NCBI GenBank assembly: GCA_039767595.1
Contig: JBDNBY010000137.1
Location: forward strand, 1 to 7,425
Length of the DNA stretch: 7,425 nt
Direction of reading: 5' to 3'
From: JBDNBY01 sp039767595
GTDB taxonomy: Bacteria > Pseudomonadota > Alphaproteobacteria > Rhodobacterales > Rhodobacteraceae
The first letter of the stretch is position 1. The number at the start of each line of letters is the position of its first letter. The notes beneath the pieces are model-generated. The model worked only from the letters and a program-made list of their open reading frames with translations, was not told the origin of the DNA and ran no database searches. Below, piece by piece: positions 5,392-7,425 of this stretch. Position numbers and translations under genes: made by a program.

Positions 5392-7254
5392 TTAGTGATA
5401 GCCGCAATCGGATGTCAAAACAAAATGCCCTGCCCCAAGGTCGGCATATCGGTTTTGCTCAGGACGATGGCCGATCGGGTGAATAGGCGATGAAATGGGT
5501 TTAAAGTTAAGCTCTGCCTCCACCATACGCTTGTGAGGATTGGCGATGGGCACAGCACTCATCAACGCTTTTGTATAGGGGTGCTGCGGGTTTTCGAAAA
5601 TGGCGCGGCGCGGCCCATATTCGACAATACGCCCCAAATACATAACGCCCACCATATGCGACACCCGTTCAACCACGGCCATATCATGAGAAATAAAGAG
5701 GAACGACAATCCCCTTTCGGCCTGAAGGCGCATCATGAGATTGAGCACTTGCGCCTGCAATGACACATCCAGCGCCGCCACCGCCTCATCAGCGACAATC
5801 ACCTTTGGATCCAACGCCAAGGCACGGGCAATCGCCACGCGCTGGCGCTGTCCACCAGACAGCTCATGAGGATACCGCTGCATAAATGAGGGATCCAGCC
5901 CCACATCGTTGAACAGCTCGGTCACTTTATCCCAAACCTGTCCTGCATCCACAGTACGATAGTTTTGCAGCGGCTCGGCCACTTGTTGCCACAGCTGCCG
6001 CTTGGGATTGAGCGAGGCAAAGGGATCTTGGAAAATCATTTGGATATTGCGGCGCATATCGCGCATTTGCCCGCTATTGAGATCAAGCAAATTGATATTT
6101 TGAAAATCAACTTTACCGCCCTGCGGCTCGACCAAGCGCAGGATCGAGCGGGCGACCGTCGATTTTCCGCATCCAGATTCCCCAACCAAAGACAGCGTTT
6201 GACCCGCTTTGATATCAAAACTGACATCCTCAACAGCATGAACATTGGCCACGGTGCGCCGCAACAGCCCCGCCTTCACGGGGAAGCGTGTGATCAATCC
6301 CTTGACCGACATCACCGTTTGCGCCTTGGGATTAAAGGGCAATGGCGCCGCGTGCACCTCGAGCGCGCCATCATCATCTAGCGCAGGCATTAAGGCCGGC
6401 GTATCCGTACCATTCATATCGCCAAGTTTTGGCACCGAGGCGAGCAATGATTTCGTATAAGGATGTACGGGATGCTCAAACACCTGCGCGACGGGGCCGC
6501 GCTCAACCACTTCGCCATCGCGCATGATACAGACGCGATCGGCCATTTGCGCCACAACCGCCATATCATGGGTGATAAAGATGACGGCCATGCCGATCTC
6601 TTGTTTCAAACGGTGAATCAGCGAGAGGATCTCGGCCTACGTTGTCACATCCAGTGCTGTCGTCGGCTCATCGGCGATCAACAGCTTTGGCTCACATGAA
6701 ATGGCCATGGCGATCACCACCCGCTGACGCATCCCACCAAAGAGCTCGTGCGGATATTGATCCAAGCGTCGCTCGGCCTCGGGAATACGCACAAGTTTCA
6801 ATAGCTCAATCGCCCGCAGCCGCGCCTGCGCCGGACCGAGCGCCAGATGCAGCATCAGCCCTTCGGTCAATTGCCGCCCAACGGTCAACACAGGGTTTAG
6901 CGCGGTCATCGGCTCTTGGAAAATCATGCCAACATCGCGCCCGCGCACCGCCCGCATGTGCCTGGACGACATCGCGCTGAGATCCCGCATCTGCCCCGGG
7001 GGATCAACCAATTCGATCGCACCCTTTATGATGCGCCCTTAATCATACTCAATCAATCGCATCAACGTTAAGGCCGACACAGATTTACCCGAGCCAGACT
7101 CGCCCACCACACAGAGCGTTTCACCCGCCGCAACGGATAACGACACATCCTTGACGGCCGAGACCATACCAGCACGCGTGCGAAACCCCACTTCAAGGTT
7201 GGAAATTTTGGCGACCACTGCGCTTGCGGGGTCCTGCGTTTCGACATCTAACAT
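5392..7254 (-). pseudogene. Tandem dipeptide/oligopeptide ABC transporter ATPase (DppD-DppF type), disrupted by two stops
   Basis: A single uninterrupted reading frame of about 620 codons encodes two ABC ATPase halves, as in GsiA-like fusions that energise peptide import, but two nonsense codons break it. The ATG at 7254 has GGAGG at 7260-7264, and the codon at 7267-7269 is a stop. First half: Walker A GESGSGKS (51-58), then ochre TAA at codon 72 (7039-7041), Q-loop IFQEP, signature LFGGMRQR where LSGG is expected (F172, codon 6739-6741), Walker B LLIADEP, then amber TAG at codon 206 (6637-6639), directly after TALDVTT, followed by the H-loop THD. Second half (inside 5392-6609) is intact: GESGCGKST, MIFQDP, LSGGQRQR, VIVADEA, FISHD and the peptide-transporter tail NPQHPYTKAL. 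AALD replaces SALD in its D-loop. TAG stands where family members have CAG. No frameshift is present. The second half might still be made by internal initiation. Sequencing error is the main alternative. Confidence 0.85.
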
Positions 7255-7310
7255 TTCGACCTCCACCTAAGGACATCATGGCCCAGTTTTTCAATCACGC
7301 TAGGATGCAT
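7248..7310 (-). CDS. Small ORF (20 codons) with strong ribosome binding site, overlapping the ATPase start
   Basis: The reading frame MHPSVIEKLGHDVLRWRSKC starts at the ATG at 7310 and stops with TAG at 7248-7250, overlapping the ATPase start codon by a few bases. AAAGGAG at 7316-7322 lies 5 bases before the start, one of the best ribosome binding sites in the window. A second ATG directly precedes it but sits too close to the site. I recognise no family. It could be a leader peptide coupled to the ATPase, or the preserved start of a gene whose body was deleted. The amphipathic, charged sequence does not look like a permease N-terminus. Confidence 0.35.
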   Translation of the reverse strand: MHPSVIEKLGHDVLRWRSKC

Positions 7311-7313
7311 CAT

Positions 7314-7425
7314 ATCTCCTTTCAATTGAGCTGCATAAAAAATGCACTTTTATGCTGACCTATGTATGGAAATTGGTGTGACTGACAGACGACATAAAAT
7401 GGAAGGCTAATTTGTTTAAAAAATC
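7314..7425. other. AT-rich intergenic segment at right edge
   Basis: This stretch contains the ribosome binding site and inverted repeat described separately and no credible gene on either strand. The absence of a permease gene ending close to the ATPase start is notable, since peptide ABC operons usually place permeases there. It reads like an upstream promoter region. Confidence 0.5.
7333..7355. promoter_or_regulatory. Perfect 8-base inverted repeat, candidate operator
   Basis: GCATAAAA (7333-7340) and TTTTATGC (7348-7355) are perfect inverted repeats with a 7-base spacer. A nested TGCAT-N5-ATGCA lies at 7332-7346, so three GCAT/ATGC elements are spaced about ten bases apart. The repeat sits some 10 bases upstream of the strong ribosome binding site at 7316-7322 in non-coding AT-rich DNA. 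It is a plausible binding site for a dimeric regulator of the transporter/amidohydrolase unit. The regulator is not visible in the window. Confidence 0.45.

Noticed and set aside
5965..6381. Plus-strand frame of 138 codons opposite the ABC ATPase
   Set aside because: It is antisense to clear Walker A and Q-loop coding sequence, with no start signal or family resemblance.
6637..7041. Programmed stop-codon read-through or an unusual amino acid at the two stops in the ABC ATPase
   Set aside because: The stops are of different types (TAA and TAG), neither is TGA as needed for selenocysteine, no special downstream element is seen, and the altered LFGG signature nearby points to ordinary decay.
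7367..7411. Short plus-strand frame starting with an ATG near 7367
   Set aside because: It has only about 14 codons, no ribosome binding site and no context.

Overview
The window looks like a Roseobacter-group (Rhodobacterales, Alphaproteobacteria) chromosome segment. It carries the regulatory and proximal end of a thiosulfate-oxidising sox cluster, laid out as in Paracoccus pantotrophus, next to a peptide-transport and amidohydrolase locus of a type common in that group. The assignment rests on gene content, protein motifs and moderately GC-rich coding sequence. I cannot name the genus.

Left part (1-2670, all on the minus strand): soxV (CcdA-like thiol electron transporter) and soxW (periplasmic thioredoxin), a 158-base regulatory gap, then soxX (monohaem cytochrome c), soxY (sulfur-carrier subunit with C-terminal GGCGG) and the start of soxZ, which runs off the left edge. 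SoxYZ carries the sulfur substrate, SoxX is the haem partner of SoxA (expected outside the window), and SoxV, SoxW and SoxS handle periplasmic thiol reduction that keeps the SoxY cysteine usable.

Middle part (2737-4094, plus strand, diverging from soxV across 66 bases): soxS (periplasmic thioredoxin-fold protein), a GlcG/HbpS-family exported protein that overlaps the soxS end by 16 bases, and soxR (ArsR-family repressor). SoxR has two cysteines 66 residues apart, the arrangement of the sulfane-sulfur sensors SqrR and BigR. A matching ATTC-N8-GAAT palindrome lies in the soxW-soxX gap, so repressor, likely operator and target genes are all visible here.

Right part (4133-7313, minus strand, convergent with soxR): an intact M20-family aminoacylase/hippurate-hydrolase-like gene and, upstream of it, a tandem dipeptide/oligopeptide ABC transporter ATPase (DppD-DppF type). 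The ATPase is broken in its first half by two in-frame stop codons and has an altered ABC signature motif (LFGG). The right-hand end (7251-7425) is AT-rich and holds a strong ribosome binding site with a 20-codon ORF and an 8-base perfect inverted repeat. No permease gene is seen directly upstream of the ATPase, which, with the stops, suggests a decaying transporter locus.

I see no RNA genes, insertion sequences or CRISPR arrays. No wholly new system is evident. The most worthwhile leads are the SoxR-operator match, the haem-binding-type gene inside the soxS-soxR unit, and the eroding transporter with its conspicuous upstream palindrome.
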